The notes: a model not told the origin generated them from the letters alone. A stretch of 64,000 nucleotides of DNA from Paenimyroides baculatum (GCF_008629655.1 NZ_VWSG01000003.1:100366-164365), one strand, 5' to 3'. Counted from the first letter of the stretch, positions 1 through 7,513 are shown. A program made the numbers and translations.

Positions 1-1476
1 CCTGCTGCATTGGTGATCAACATAGAGTTGGCTGCGCCTTCTTTGATCGATACTTGGTATGGATCGATTGCTGTGCCGCTTCCTGTTACATCGATAAAGT
101 CACTGCCGCCAATGGTGATCGCTTCGTTTGCTACATTGGTTAAGTATTCTTCAAAGCTTGAGTAAGTGTCTCCGTTTACTGTGATCGCTTCGTTTACAAT
201 ATCGTTATAGATGCTCTCGAACTGGTTTACTACCGCTGCCGGTACGTCAATGATTGTTGGTACGCCTGCTTCGTTTGTATAGGTATAGGTTCCGTCTCCG
301 TTGTTAACCAACGTGGTTACAGTCTCATTTGCTTTTACAATCGTTGATAAGCTTGCCCATTCTACATCGCCTGCTGCATTGGTGATCAGCATTGAATTCG
401 CTGCACCTTCTGCTATTGATACTACATATGGACTTGCTGCTGTTCCTGCTCCCGTTACCGTGATGAACTCGCTGCCACCAATGGTGATCGCTTCGTTTGC
501 TACATGAGTTAAGTATTCTTCAAAGCTTGTGTAAGTGTCGCCGTTGATGGTGATCGCTTCGTTTACAATATCGTTATAGATGCTCTCGAACTGGTTTACT
601 ACTGCTGCTGGTACGTCAATGATTGTCGGTACGCCTGCTTCGTTTGTATAGGTATAGGTTCCGTCGTTGTTGTTAACCAAAGTGGTTACCGTTTCGTTTG
701 CTTTTACAATGGTTGATAAGCTTGCCCATTCTACATCGCCTGCTGCATTGGTGATCAACATAGAGTTGGCTGCGCCTTCTTTGATCGATACTTGGTATGG
801 ATCGATTGCTGTGCCGCTTCCCGTTACATCGATAAAGTCACTGCCGCCAATGGTGATCGCTTCGTTTGCTACATTGGTTAAGTATTCTTCAAAGCTTGTG
901 TAAGTGTCTCCGTTTACTGTGATCGCTTCGTTTACAATATCGTTATAGATGCTCTCGAACTGGTTTACTACCGCTGCCGGTACGTCAATGATTGTTGGTA
1001 CGCCTGCTTCGTTTGTATAGGTATAGGTTCCGTCTCCGTTGTTAACCAACGTGGTTACAGTCTCATTTGCTTTTACAATCGTTGATAAGCTTGCCCATTC
1101 TACATCGCCTGCTGCATTGGTGATCAGCATTGAATTCGCTGCACCTTCTGCTATTGATACTTGGTATGGATCGGCTGCTGTGCCGCTTCCCGTTACATCG
1201 ATGAAGTCACTGCCGCCAATGGTGATCGCTTCGTTTGCTACATGAGTTAAGTATTCTTCAAAGCTTGTGTAAGTATCACCGTTTACTGTGATCGCTTCGT
1301 TTACAATATCGTTGTAGATGCTCTCGAACTGGTTCACTACTGATGCTGGTACATCGATATTGGTGATCGTTCCGTCTTCGCTGGTATACGTATAAGTTCC
1401 GTTGCCGTTGTCTGCAAGGGTCGTTACCGTTTCGTTCGCTTTTACAATATCCTGCATGTTGATTACATGTGTAGCT
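1..1476 (-). repeat. Four 369-bp tandem coding repeats in alternating A/B types
   Basis: The landmark cctgctgcattggtgatca recurs at 1, 370, 739 and 1108, an exact 369-bp (123-codon) period. Units starting at 1 and 739 are nearly identical (two differences seen), while units at 370 and 1108 share a different variant block (agcattgaattcgctgcacc and a ctacatgagttaag variant), giving an A-B-A-B order with a 738-bp super-period. The 1108 unit carries B-type sequence at its left end but A-type sequence in the middle, so it is a mosaic. Its right part, nearest the N-terminus, is diverged. The array continues off the left edge. Confidence 0.95.
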
Positions 1477-2108
1477 CCTGATTGGTCTACATACGTAAAT
1501 TGTGTTCCATCGTAATAAACATTCCCGCCCACATAAGTATCGCCCAATACCTCGATCAACTCGTTTAATACGTTGACATCACCTAAAATAGTTTCTATAT
1601 TATTAATGACATTATCGGTAGCATCAATTATAATAGTATCTCCGGCTTCGTTTGTGAAAGTATAAGTCCCGTCAGGGTTTTTAACTACCGATGTCGGGAT
1701 ATTTATTGACGACAAAGGTATAGAAACGGTATTACCATCACTGTCTGTCAGTACTAAATCTGTTCCAACTACTGTTAAACTTTGATTGGTTGTGTTTTTA
1801 TCTAATGCTACAACATCGGCATCGTTAACAATACGCATCCATCTGTCATCATACCAATAGTAATAACCTGGTGTAACATCGTTTTGAGTATTTGTGTTAA
1901 ATACTAACAAACTGTTAACGTTACCATTCTGGATGGTTGACGCGTCTACTGAACTGGTTAACCCCACTCGTGGAATTAAAATACCTTTATTGTTGGATAC
2001 AACATCCAATTGTGTTGACTGGTTTGGAGTTAAAGTTCCTATACCAACCTGACTATAAGACTGTAAGCCTACTAATAATAAAGATACCGAAAGTAATTTT
2101 TTATTCAT
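1..2108 (-). CDS. Secreted tandem-repeat surface protein, N-terminal part (runs off left edge)
   Basis: The reading frame opens with ATG at 2106-2108 and stays open for 702 codons to the window edge, so its C-terminus is missing. It starts with a lysine-containing hydrophobic signal peptide ending near SYSQ, followed by VGIGT, a start typical of secreted Bacteroidetes surface proteins. About 60 residues later lies a YYYWYDDRWMRI segment common near the head of such proteins. From about residue 210 on the protein is almost only 123-residue repeats containing KANETVTTL, GTYTYTNEAG, FESIYNDIVNEAITVNGDTY and NAAGDVEWASL. The repeats are acidic and rich in Thr, Asn and Val, as in calcium-binding or adhesin stalks. 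Adhesin or surface-layer function is inference. A type IX C-terminal sorting domain, if present, would lie outside the window. Confidence 0.88.
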   Translation of the reverse strand, partial: MNKKLLSVSLLLVGLQSYSQVGIGTLTPNQSTQLDVVSNNKGILIPRVGLTSSVDASTIQNGNVNSLLVFNTNTQNDVTPGYYYWYDDRWMRIVNDADVVALDKNTTNQSLTVVGTDLVLTDSDGNTVSIPLSSINIPTSVVKNPDGTYTFTNEAGDTIIIDATDNVINNIETILGDVNVLNELIEVLGDTYVGGNVYYDGTQFTYVDQSGATHVINMQDIVKANETVTTLADNGNGTYTYTSEDGTITNIDVPASVVNQFESIYNDIVNEAITVNGDTYTSFEEYLTHVANEAITIGGSDFIDVTGSGTAADPYQVSIAEGAANSMLITNAAGDVEWASLSTIVKANETVTTLVNNGDGTYTYTNEAGVPTIIDVPAAVVNQFESIYNDIVNEAITVNGDTYTSFEEYLTNVANEAITIGGSDFIDVTGSGTAIDPYQVSIKEGAANSMLITNAAGDVEWASLSTIVKANETVTTLVNNNDGTYTYTNEAGVPTIIDVPAAVVNQFESIYNDIVNEAITINGDTYTSFEEYLTHVANEAITIGGSEFITVTGAGTAASPYVVSIAEGAANSMLITNAAGDVEWASLSTIVKANETVTTLVNNGDGTYTYTNEAGVPTIIDVPAAVVNQFESIYNDIVNEAITVNGDTYSSFEEYLTNVANEAITIGGSDFIDVTGSGTAIDPYQVSIKEGAANSMLITNAA

Positions 2109-2177
2109 AGCATTATTCCATTTAGTTAATTATTATCATTTTCTAAAATGTTAAATTAATCTAAAATCAAGAGGTAC

Positions 2178-2199
2178 AAATAGCAAGAATTTGCTATTT
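2178..2199. promoter_or_regulatory. Inverted repeat upstream of the repeat-protein gene
   Basis: A perfect 9-bp inverted repeat, aaatagcaa-N4-ttgctattt, lies 70-91 bp before the start codon of the repeat protein. Its core TAGCAA-N4-TTGCTA recurs at 3221-3238 in front of the SDR gene. It may be an operator; no regulator is identified. Confidence 0.45.
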
Positions 2200-2312
2200 T
2201 TTTGATCTATTCTATAAAATAGATATAAACGAAGAATACTAAGTTTTATAAAATGTTATCATCCTGAAATTTAATGAAAGATCTATTTTTTTAAGTCCAA
2301 TTTTTATAACTA

Positions 2313-2345
2313 AAAAGCTGGTTGGATCAAATCCAACCAGCTTTT
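2313..2345 (-). terminator. Intrinsic terminator of the SDR gene
   Basis: A perfect 15-bp stem (aaaagctggttggat with its complement) closes a 3-base loop just past the SDR stop codon, and reads into a T run on the minus strand. Confidence 0.9.
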
Positions 2346-2377
2346 ACAACTTTTAACTACATTAAACCTAATAAAAA

Positions 2378-3133
2378 TTATCTTGTTGTATACCCGCCAT
2401 TAGCAAAGATTGTCTGACCAGTAATCCACCAACCATCTGTCACCAAAAATTCTACTAATGGAGCTATATCCTTAATATCGGTCAGTCCACCCAAAGCCGA
2501 AGCTGATTTATGATAAGCTACAGCATCATCTGATTCCTGTCCATAAAAAAATGGTGTATCCATAGGACCCGGAGCTACTGCTGTTACAGAGATACCTCTT
2601 TCTCCAAATTCCTTTGAAGCTGCTCTTGTGAAGTGCTCTACAGGTGCTTTCATACCAGCATATGTTGAATACAATCCGGTGTACGCAGCCAATAGTGAGG
2701 TTAAAATTGTGCAGATTTTACCATTTTTATTAACTTTTTTACCTGCTTCCTGAAGAAAGAAATAAGCCGCTTTTGAGTTTACATCTGACATAGTATCATA
2801 TTCTTCTTCTGTAGTATCAACAAAAGGTTTTTTCAATACCATACCAACAGTATTTATAGCAATATCAATTCCACCAAATTTAGATATAGTCATATCAAAA
2901 AACTTTGACACATTAGCTACTTTTGTTAGATCGCCCTGAAACAAAAATGCCTCTGCTCCCATTGCTTGAACATCTGCCAAAGTTTTTTCACTTTCTGCTT
3001 TTGAACCTTCACTGTTATAATGAATAGCTAATTTGGCACCTTTAGCAGCAAAATTTCTGCTTAATAGCGCTCCCAAATTCTTACCACCTCCAGCAATAAG
3101 AACTACTTTACCTTTTAAATCGTTGTTTCTCAT
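2378..3133 (-). CDS. Short-chain dehydrogenase/reductase (SDR)
   Basis: A classical SDR of 251 residues. The N-terminal Rossmann start is KGKVVLIAGGGKNLGA, a variant of the TGxxxGxG dinucleotide motif. NTVG replaces the usual NNAG. The catalytic Ser lies in ILTSL and the Tyr-Lys pair is in YAGMK. The C-terminal WWITGQTIFANGGY is the usual SDR end. I chose the ATG at 3131-3133 (MRNNDLKGK); the frame stays open upstream to 3229 but that extension is hydrophobic and unlike the family. The substrate cannot be told. The gene stands alone, with its own terminator and two inverted repeats in its upstream region, so it is probably regulated by a dedicated DNA-binding protein. Confidence 0.92.
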   Translation of the reverse strand: MRNNDLKGKVVLIAGGGKNLGALLSRNFAAKGAKLAIHYNSEGSKAESEKTLADVQAMGAEAFLFQGDLTKVANVSKFFDMTISKFGGIDIAINTVGMVLKKPFVDTTEEEYDTMSDVNSKAAYFFLQEAGKKVNKNGKICTILTSLLAAYTGLYSTYAGMKAPVEHFTRAASKEFGERGISVTAVAPGPMDTPFFYGQESDDAVAYHKSASALGGLTDIKDIAPLVEFLVTDGWWITGQTIFANGGYTTR

Positions 3134-3155
3134 AATAAATTTCTTTCTAAATATG

Positions 3156-3178
3156 TGTTTACTAAAAAAATGTAAACA
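3156..3178. promoter_or_regulatory. Inverted repeat just upstream of the SDR start
   Basis: TGTTTAC-N9-GTAAACA is a perfect 7-bp inverted repeat 23-45 bp before the SDR start codon, in the expected promoter or 5' UTR position. Candidate operator. Confidence 0.4.
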
Positions 3179-3220
3179 GTTGTTATAAAGTAAATTTATC
3201 AAACAATTACTCTTAATCAA

Positions 3221-3238
3221 TAGCAACATTTTGCTATA
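3221..3238. promoter_or_regulatory. Second inverted repeat upstream of SDR, same core as at 2178
   Basis: ATAGCAA-N4-TTGCTAT, with 7-bp arms, 88-105 bp before the SDR start. It shares the core and the 4-base spacing of the repeat at 2178-2199. Confidence 0.4.
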
Positions 3239-3246
3239 TTTAATGC

Positions 3247-3351
3247 TTAAATATTATATCTATAACTTACACTAATTCCAGCAACATGCAATAAAAGTTC
3301 CTCTTTAATAGCATTTTGTACGTCTTTCTGTGATTCTGCATTACTTTTCAT
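3247..3351 (-). pseudogene. Truncated BON-domain (transport-associated) protein
   Basis: A 34-codon frame begins MKSNAESQKDVQNAIKEE and continues through HVAGISVSYRYNI to a stop. The start resembles the N-terminus of BON-domain proteins (a helix with QxDVxxAIK, then an xxAxxIxV strand), but the rest of the domain, including the expected turn with KDG and the second beta-alpha unit, is missing. It is probably the remnant of a stress-associated BON gene. It could still be a translated micropeptide. The family assignment is from pattern memory over about 30 residues. Confidence 0.45.
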
Positions 3352-3966
3352 AATGAAAGATATTTCTAAGAAAACTAAATTGTTATTTACACATAAAGTT
3401 TGAGTCTTATTTTATCAAAACTGGTATATAGTAGTAAAATAAATTACAAAATTATATCAGTATCAATTTATATTAAAAATAAACTTACTATCATTTTGCT
3501 AATTCTTTTTCAGGTTAAACAGAAACTATCAACATTTTGCTTACGATTAATAATTTCCATTAAAGTTTAAATACGAATCAATCGCAATAAAACCATAATA
3601 CAGGCTTCTTTTTTGGATAAGAGCTTGAAATTCTGTATCTTTGACAAAATGCTTCATTGAACATGAATTTCAAGCAAATTATTTAAATCTTTACCCCACT
3701 CTATTTTTATATTAGAGCATATTACGTTTAGATTTTCATCATTATACCATCATTTGTTTTGTTTAATCTCAACAAGAATAAGAGATAACATCAGAACAAG
3801 ATATAATCAAAAGTCTTTATTAAGAAAAAACTTATCGAAAGCAGGTCTGTGTTTAATTTTTACGCAGAATCCTGATATTACTTAGGATAAGTTTTATACT
3901 ATCCAGAAAGCAGTTCAATGATTTGCATAACTAATTCAATTAAATATTAATTTAAAAACAAACGTT
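3352..3966. other. Intergenic stretch with one promoter and no convincing gene
   Basis: About 600 AT-rich bases with stops in all frames. The only signal I can support is the promoter at 3612-3643. Partial copies of the string cattttgct occur near 3492 and 3533 and resemble half-sites of the inverted repeat at 3221. Confidence 0.5.
3612..3643 (+). promoter_or_regulatory. Bacteroidetes-type promoter
   Basis: A -33 TTTG at 3612-3615, 20 bp, then TATCTTTG at 3636-3643, an exact match to the -7 consensus TAnnTTTG. It points toward the small ORF at 3967 and the terminator at 4157. Confidence 0.6.
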
Positions 3967-4071
3967 ATGACAGACAGAAAAAAAATAAATGATCGGTTAT
4001 TAGCTGTATTATTAATTATCATAGGTGGCGCATCGATAATAATTTATACCAACAGCTTTTTAATCAGTTAA
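3967..4071 (+). CDS. 34-residue single-pass membrane peptide
   Basis: ATG at 3967 encodes a charged head, MTDRKKINDRL, followed by one hydrophobic segment (LAVLLIIIGGASIIIY) and a short polar tail. The layout (basic N-terminus inside, one membrane helix) is that of small bacterial membrane proteins. It sits about 320 bases after a consensus promoter and 85 bases before a strong terminator on the same strand, which supports a real transcription unit. I do not recognise a family. The long leader may itself be functional RNA. Confidence 0.5.
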   Translation: MTDRKKINDRLLAVLLIIIGGASIIIYTNSFLIS

Positions 4072-4156
4072 AAAATCTATTAAATATATTGTGCCCATAC
4101 TTTCAAAGAAAGTTAAAATATAGCATACAACAGTAAATGCACTCGTTTTTATTTAG

Positions 4157-4197
4157 ATAAGGTGGCTACAGAAAGGTCTGTTCCACCTTATTTTTTT
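4157..4197 (+). terminator. Intrinsic terminator of the small plus-strand unit
   Basis: A 9-bp perfect stem ATAAGGTGG/CCACCTTAT, with a further small acag/ctgt stem inside the loop, is followed by seven T on the plus strand. The nearest plus-strand content is the 34-residue ORF. Confidence 0.8.
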
Positions 4198-4290
4198 ATT
4201 CTTAAAAACCATTAAGTTATCCACACGATATTTCATAGTTAGTGGATCTTTGTAATTAAAAAAACAACTATATTTTTAGCAATAAAAAAA

Positions 4291-4312
4291 GGTATACAAT
4301 TACTTGTATACC
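4291..4312 (-). terminator. Terminator of the cold-shock operon
   Basis: The 9-bp stem ggtatacaa/ttgtatacc with a ttac loop is flanked by A7 and T7 runs, so it can work in both directions. It lies 28 bases beyond the CspA-like stop codon. Confidence 0.8.
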
Positions 4313-4339
4313 CCTATTTTTTTAACAAACAGATTGTTG

Positions 4340-4531
4340 TTATTTTCTTTTAACGTTAACCGCCATAAGACCTTTTTGTCCGCGTTCGATATCAAATGTT
4401 ACTTCGTCATTCTCACGTACTTCATCCAATAATCCTGAATTATGTACAAATACATCTTCGTTACCATTTGTTTGCGAAATAAAACCAAATCCTTTAGTTT
4501 CATTGAAAAATTTAACTGTGCCTTCTTGCAT
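4340..4531 (-). CDS. CspA-family cold-shock protein
   Basis: A 63-residue single cold-shock domain. RNP1 is KGFGFI (around residues 13-18) and RNP2 is VFVH (27-30), the aromatic faces that bind single-stranded RNA or DNA. The basic end NVKRK is typical. It lies 29 bases downstream of another CSD gene and, with the DEAD helicase, forms a three-gene minus-strand operon. Expected role: RNA chaperone that melts structured mRNA, acting in the cytoplasm. The length is normal for the family, if slightly short. Confidence 0.95.
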   Translation of the reverse strand: MQEGTVKFFNETKGFGFISQTNGNEDVFVHNSGLLDEVRENDEVTFDIERGQKGLMAVNVKRK

Positions 4532-4560
4532 CTTGTTATTTATTTAAATTAATTATTCTG

Positions 4561-4986
4561 TTATTTTTTAACTTCAATTGCCTGATATCCTCTCGGTGTC
4601 AGTTCTTTTTTATAGCTCACTTTATTGTGCTTTTCAATCGTTTGGCTAAGCTGTCCTACATGGAAAAAAACATTTTCTCCACTTCCGTCTTCTGTAATAA
4701 AACCAAAGCCTTTTTCGCTAAGATAGGTTACTATTCCGGTAAAATCATCATTATGACGTGCTGCCGATTCCTGTGCCTTTTTTGCTCTAGCCAAATCTGC
4801 ATCTCTGTTTTGAAGATGCGGTGGCACTTCTGTAAAGTGTCCGTTTACATCAACATAAACAATCATATCGTCAAGGGTTTTGCCTTTATTGTTATTGTCT
4901 TTTCGATCTTCCCTTCTTAACTGCTTGTCCTTTAATTTCTTTATTTTTTTCTTGGTATATTCTTTCTTTGTAAAAGATTCTGCCAT
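4561..4986 (-). CDS. Cold-shock-domain protein with basic N-terminal extension
   Basis: 141 residues. The first ~40 are strongly charged (KKKIKKLKDKQLRREDRKD), a middle linker contains VYVDVNGHFTEVPPHLQNRD, and the C-terminal half is a CSD with RNP1 KGFGFI and RNP2 VFFHV. The extension likely adds nucleic-acid affinity or ribosome contact; this is inference from charge. It lies between the helicase (29-base gap) and the CspA-like gene (29-base gap), so the three proteins probably act together on structured RNA. Confidence 0.9.
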   Translation of the reverse strand: MAESFTKKEYTKKKIKKLKDKQLRREDRKDNNNKGKTLDDMIVYVDVNGHFTEVPPHLQNRDADLARAKKAQESAARHNDDFTGIVTYLSEKGFGFITEDGSGENVFFHVGQLSQTIEKHNKVSYKKELTPRGYQAIEVKK

Positions 4987-5015
4987 GTTGTATCGTTTAA
5001 ATTAATAATTGAGCT

Positions 5016-6128
5016 TTATTGTACTGCAACCGACATATTAAAGCCTATAAGTTTCTGTATATTGATCAGTTCCTTTTTTTCTTCGTGGTCGCAAAATGAA
5101 ACTGCGGTTCCTTCATAACCTGCACGTCCGGTTCTACCTATTCTGTGCACGTACGTTTCGGGTACGTTAGGCAGTTCATAGTTTACCACATGTGGCAGTT
5201 CGTCTATATCGATTCCCCTTGCGGCAATATCAGTAGCTATAAGAACCCGTATTTTTGAATTTTTAAAATCGTCCAACGCCCTTTGTCTGGCATTTTGTGA
5301 TTTATTACCATGTATTGCAGCAGCATGAATACCTGATTTAAGCAGGTTTTTTACGAGCTTGTCTGCACCGTGTTTTGTTCTTGCAAAAACCAATGACCGA
5401 TTAATGGTCTGATCATCTAGAATATGAACAAGCAGATCGAACTTATCATTCTTTTCAACAAAATATACCGATTGTTTTACCGTTTCTGCTGTTGATGATA
5501 CCGGTGTAACGTTTATTTCTTTCGGGTTGTTAAGTATTGAATGTGCAAACTTTCTTATTTCCTGTGGCATAGTAGCCGAGAAAAACAGTGTTTGTCTTTT
5601 TGCTGGAACTTTAGCAAGGATTTTTTTAACATCGTTTACAAAGCCCATATCCAACATACGGTCGGCTTCGTCAAGTACCAATATTTCAATATGTGACAAT
5701 TTAATACAGCCTTGTGACACTAGATCTAAAAGTCTGCCCGGAGTTGCTATCAATATATCCACACCTCTGTTTAGTGCAGCTACCTGTTTTCCCTGCGGCA
5801 CACCGCCAAAAATTGCCAGATGTTTTAGGTTTAGAAACATTCCGTAGGTCTTGAAATTTTCGCTTATCTGTACTGCCAGTTCCCTAGTTGGTGTAAGTAT
5901 CAAGGTACGGATACCTTTCACTGTTTCTTTATTTTTATCTAACAACTGTAAAACTGGTATGGCAAACGATGCCGTTTTTCCTGTTCCGGTCTGTGCGCAA
6001 CCAATTACATCGTTTCCGTTAAGTATGTGTGGTATGGTTTGATGCTGTATTTCGGTTGCCTTTGTATATCCGGCTTCTGTAACTGCCTTCATAATAGGCG
6101 GTATAATGTTTAATTCTTTAAAATTCAT
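5016..6128 (-). CDS. DEAD-box RNA helicase, RhlE type
   Basis: 370 residues from the ATG at 6126-6128 (MNFKELNI); the open frame extends upstream to 6188 but without family similarity. It has the Q motif (EIQHQTIP), Walker A AQTGTGKT (residues 45-52), DEAD (153-156), SAT (184-186) and a C-terminal RecA domain with HRIGRTGR. It stops soon after the core, lacking the long basic tail of many RhlE proteins. ATP-dependent unwinding of short RNA duplexes is expected, in ribosome assembly or mRNA decay. It heads an operon with two cold-shock-domain genes, which suggests cold or stress induction. Its upstream region holds GTAAAC-N4-GTTTAC at 6231-6246. Confidence 0.95.
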   Translation of the reverse strand: MNFKELNIIPPIMKAVTEAGYTKATEIQHQTIPHILNGNDVIGCAQTGTGKTASFAIPVLQLLDKNKETVKGIRTLILTPTRELAVQISENFKTYGMFLNLKHLAIFGGVPQGKQVAALNRGVDILIATPGRLLDLVSQGCIKLSHIEILVLDEADRMLDMGFVNDVKKILAKVPAKRQTLFFSATMPQEIRKFAHSILNNPKEINVTPVSSTAETVKQSVYFVEKNDKFDLLVHILDDQTINRSLVFARTKHGADKLVKNLLKSGIHAAAIHGNKSQNARQRALDDFKNSKIRVLIATDIAARGIDIDELPHVVNYELPNVPETYVHRIGRTGRAGYEGTAVSFCDHEEKKELINIQKLIGFNMSVAVQ

Positions 6129-6842
6129 AATGATATGTACCGGAATACCGGTTTCATTTCGATTTTCCCAACTGCCGTATGCGGTCAAAATTATCGGATT
6201 TGCTAAAAAAGCAGTTCCTCTTTTACAACAGTAAACAGCGGTTTACGGTTAAGTACATACTTTTTTAATGCGTCACTACTATAATGACTGCTGTTGGTTT
6301 GCAAATTCCTTATATGAAGCGCACCGCTACGTGTCTGCATTTTTTAAATCCCGTAAAGCTTTTTTTAATCAGCTTAATGGATAACAGGAAATGTGCAATG
6401 ATTTTACTGTTGATATTTTACCTGTGGGAAAACTATAAATCTTGTATGTGCTTTCTTAAAGACACATTTCAGATTTGCCAATGAAATCTTTTTAAAAATA
6501 AAAGTGGCAACTGAGGAAAGTCAAGACTGAGAGAGAAAAATTGATGGTTAAACTTTTTCAGAAGAGGCAAAAACAAAAGCCTGTTAATAAATTCTTTACA
6601 AAGATATAAAAATATTTTAATATTTATACTTTTTTTAATTAAAATTATTAAATATTTATTTTCAAAAACTATATTTTTTGATTTTATTATAACAACATCA
6701 CTCACATACTCTGATATCGCAAGTAATCTTACATGCTTTTTTAATAAGTAGCAACGATATAGTTTAAACGATATCAAGCATTAAATAAAAAAGAACCTGC
6801 AAAACGCGTAATTTCCATTTAATAATGGGTATCTTTACAAAT
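6129..6842. other. 700-bp AT-rich intergenic region, mostly without signal
   Basis: It carries the leader and promoter zone of the helicase operon on the left, including the inverted repeat gtaaac-agcg-gtttac at 6231-6246, and a likely promoter at 6830 on the right. Open frames here (6284-6484 plus, 6469-6777 minus) have low-complexity composition and no family features, so I do not call them. Confidence 0.5.
6830..6837 (+). promoter_or_regulatory. Near-consensus -7 box just before a small ORF
   Basis: TATCTTTA differs from TAnnTTTG only at the last base and ends 5 bases before the ATG at 6843. If it is used, the transcript would have almost no leader. Confidence 0.35.
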
Positions 6843-6971
6843 ATGACCGATTTAATTAAATATACACTGCTTTTTGCAGGCACCGCTGTTGGAGTTATTG
6901 TACTTGCAATAACTGTACAAGAGTTTATAGGATTTTACTACACTGCAAAAGCGAACACTCGCAAAAAATAA
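6843..6971 (+). CDS. 42-residue single-pass membrane protein
   Basis: ATG at 6843 encodes MTDLIKYTLL, a hydrophobic helix (FAGTAVGVIVLAITV, about residues 11-25) and a hydrophilic basic tail ending NTRKK. Codon use looks coding, and the frame stops cleanly at TAA 6969-6971. I do not recognise a family. The basic C-terminus predicts one helix with the tail in the cytoplasm. It is isolated, with a promoter-like TATCTTTA immediately upstream. Confidence 0.5.
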   Translation: MTDLIKYTLLFAGTAVGVIVLAITVQEFIGFYYTAKANTRKK

Positions 6972-7114
6972 ATTTTTAAAAGCAGCCTAAAGCTAAACGC
7001 TATCATCTACACCTCAATTGTTTTATGTAGCGATGCTACAAAATTTCTGGCTGAACTATTTTCAATAACCTTTTCTTTGAGGAGATTTTGTTTTCTTAAA
7101 ATTGCAGATAACAA

Positions 7115-7138
7115 AAAACACCATTTTTCAGGTGCTTT
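7115..7138 (-). terminator. Probable terminator of the small-gene pair
   Basis: A short stem (CACC/GGTG extended by A-T pairs with one mismatch) around an 8-base loop, followed on the minus strand by six T. It lies 15 bases past the stop at 7153. Confidence 0.5.
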
Positions 7139-7152
7139 ATTTTAAGTTCCGA

Positions 7153-7314
7153 TTAAAGAACTTCGGGACTTAACTGTTCTGTAAGTACGTTGTCGTACAC
7201 ACTTTTTACGTTTCTGTTCAAGAAATGTATCATTGCTATGATTAAAAGCGGTGCTAAAATCGCTATAACCACAAGAATAAATCTGTCTGTTTTACCTATA
7301 TGCACGCTAAACAT
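7153..7314 (-). CDS. 53-residue single-pass membrane protein
   Basis: From the ATG at 7312-7314 the protein reads MFSVHIGKTDRF, then one strong membrane helix (ILVVIAILAPLLIIAMIHFL) and a polar C-terminus. A start at 7341 is possible, but the 7314 ATG overlaps the stop of the upstream gene by 8 bases (ATGTTTAG), the usual layout for translational coupling. No family recognised. It and the 68-residue upstream protein form a two-gene minus-strand unit with a terminator. Confidence 0.55.
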   Translation of the reverse strand: MFSVHIGKTDRFILVVIAILAPLLIIAMIHFLNRNVKSVYDNVLTEQLSPEVL

Positions 7315-7513
7315 ATCTAACCTTAAAAGGATTGAATGCACTGACCCACTCTATATTACTCTCTCGATCGTTAGAGTCGTACCATTGGCTGGTAACGATA
7401 TCAAAATAAGACAAAACGGTCAAATACATATTATTTAATTTTCTGTTTACCATGTACAGACCCGATTCCTGTGGCCGGCATTCGGGATAGGTAAGCCATC
7501 TTACTACTTTCAT
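7307..7513 (-). CDS. 68-residue soluble protein, DUF551-like pattern
   Basis: The sequence has a WL-Y-PxxSGLYMV start, a VLSYFD middle strand, SQWYDS and a closing IEWVSAFNPF. This spacing resembles small DUF551-type proteins often carried by phages (xxPPxxGxYLV, FxWxxPxP), but the match is weak and from memory. It overlaps the downstream membrane-protein gene by 8 bases, so the two are probably co-translated. No other phage genes lie nearby. Confidence 0.5.
   Translation of the reverse strand: MKVVRWLTYPECRPQESGLYMVNRKLNNMYLTVLSYFDIVTSQWYDSNDRESNIEWVSAFNPFKVRYV

Noticed and set aside
301..1245. Three similar plus-strand open frames at 301-507, 667-903 and 1039-1245
   Set aside because: They are antisense shadows of the repeat protein and recur only because the coding repeat does.
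1..1476. Regular repeats taken as CRISPR or as an insertion element
   Set aside because: The period is 369 bp with no spacers, the frame is open throughout, and the repeats are coding.
3134..3229. N-terminal extension of the SDR protein to 3229
   Set aside because: The added 32 residues are unlike any SDR and would cover both inverted repeats.
6284..6777. Open frames at 6284-6484 plus and 6469-6777 minus
   Set aside because: Low-complexity, Ile/Phe/Lys-rich translations of AT-rich DNA, no start signal, no family features.
7307..7513. Prophage remnant because of a DUF551-like protein
   Set aside because: The similarity is weak and there is no integrase, capsid or other phage gene around it.
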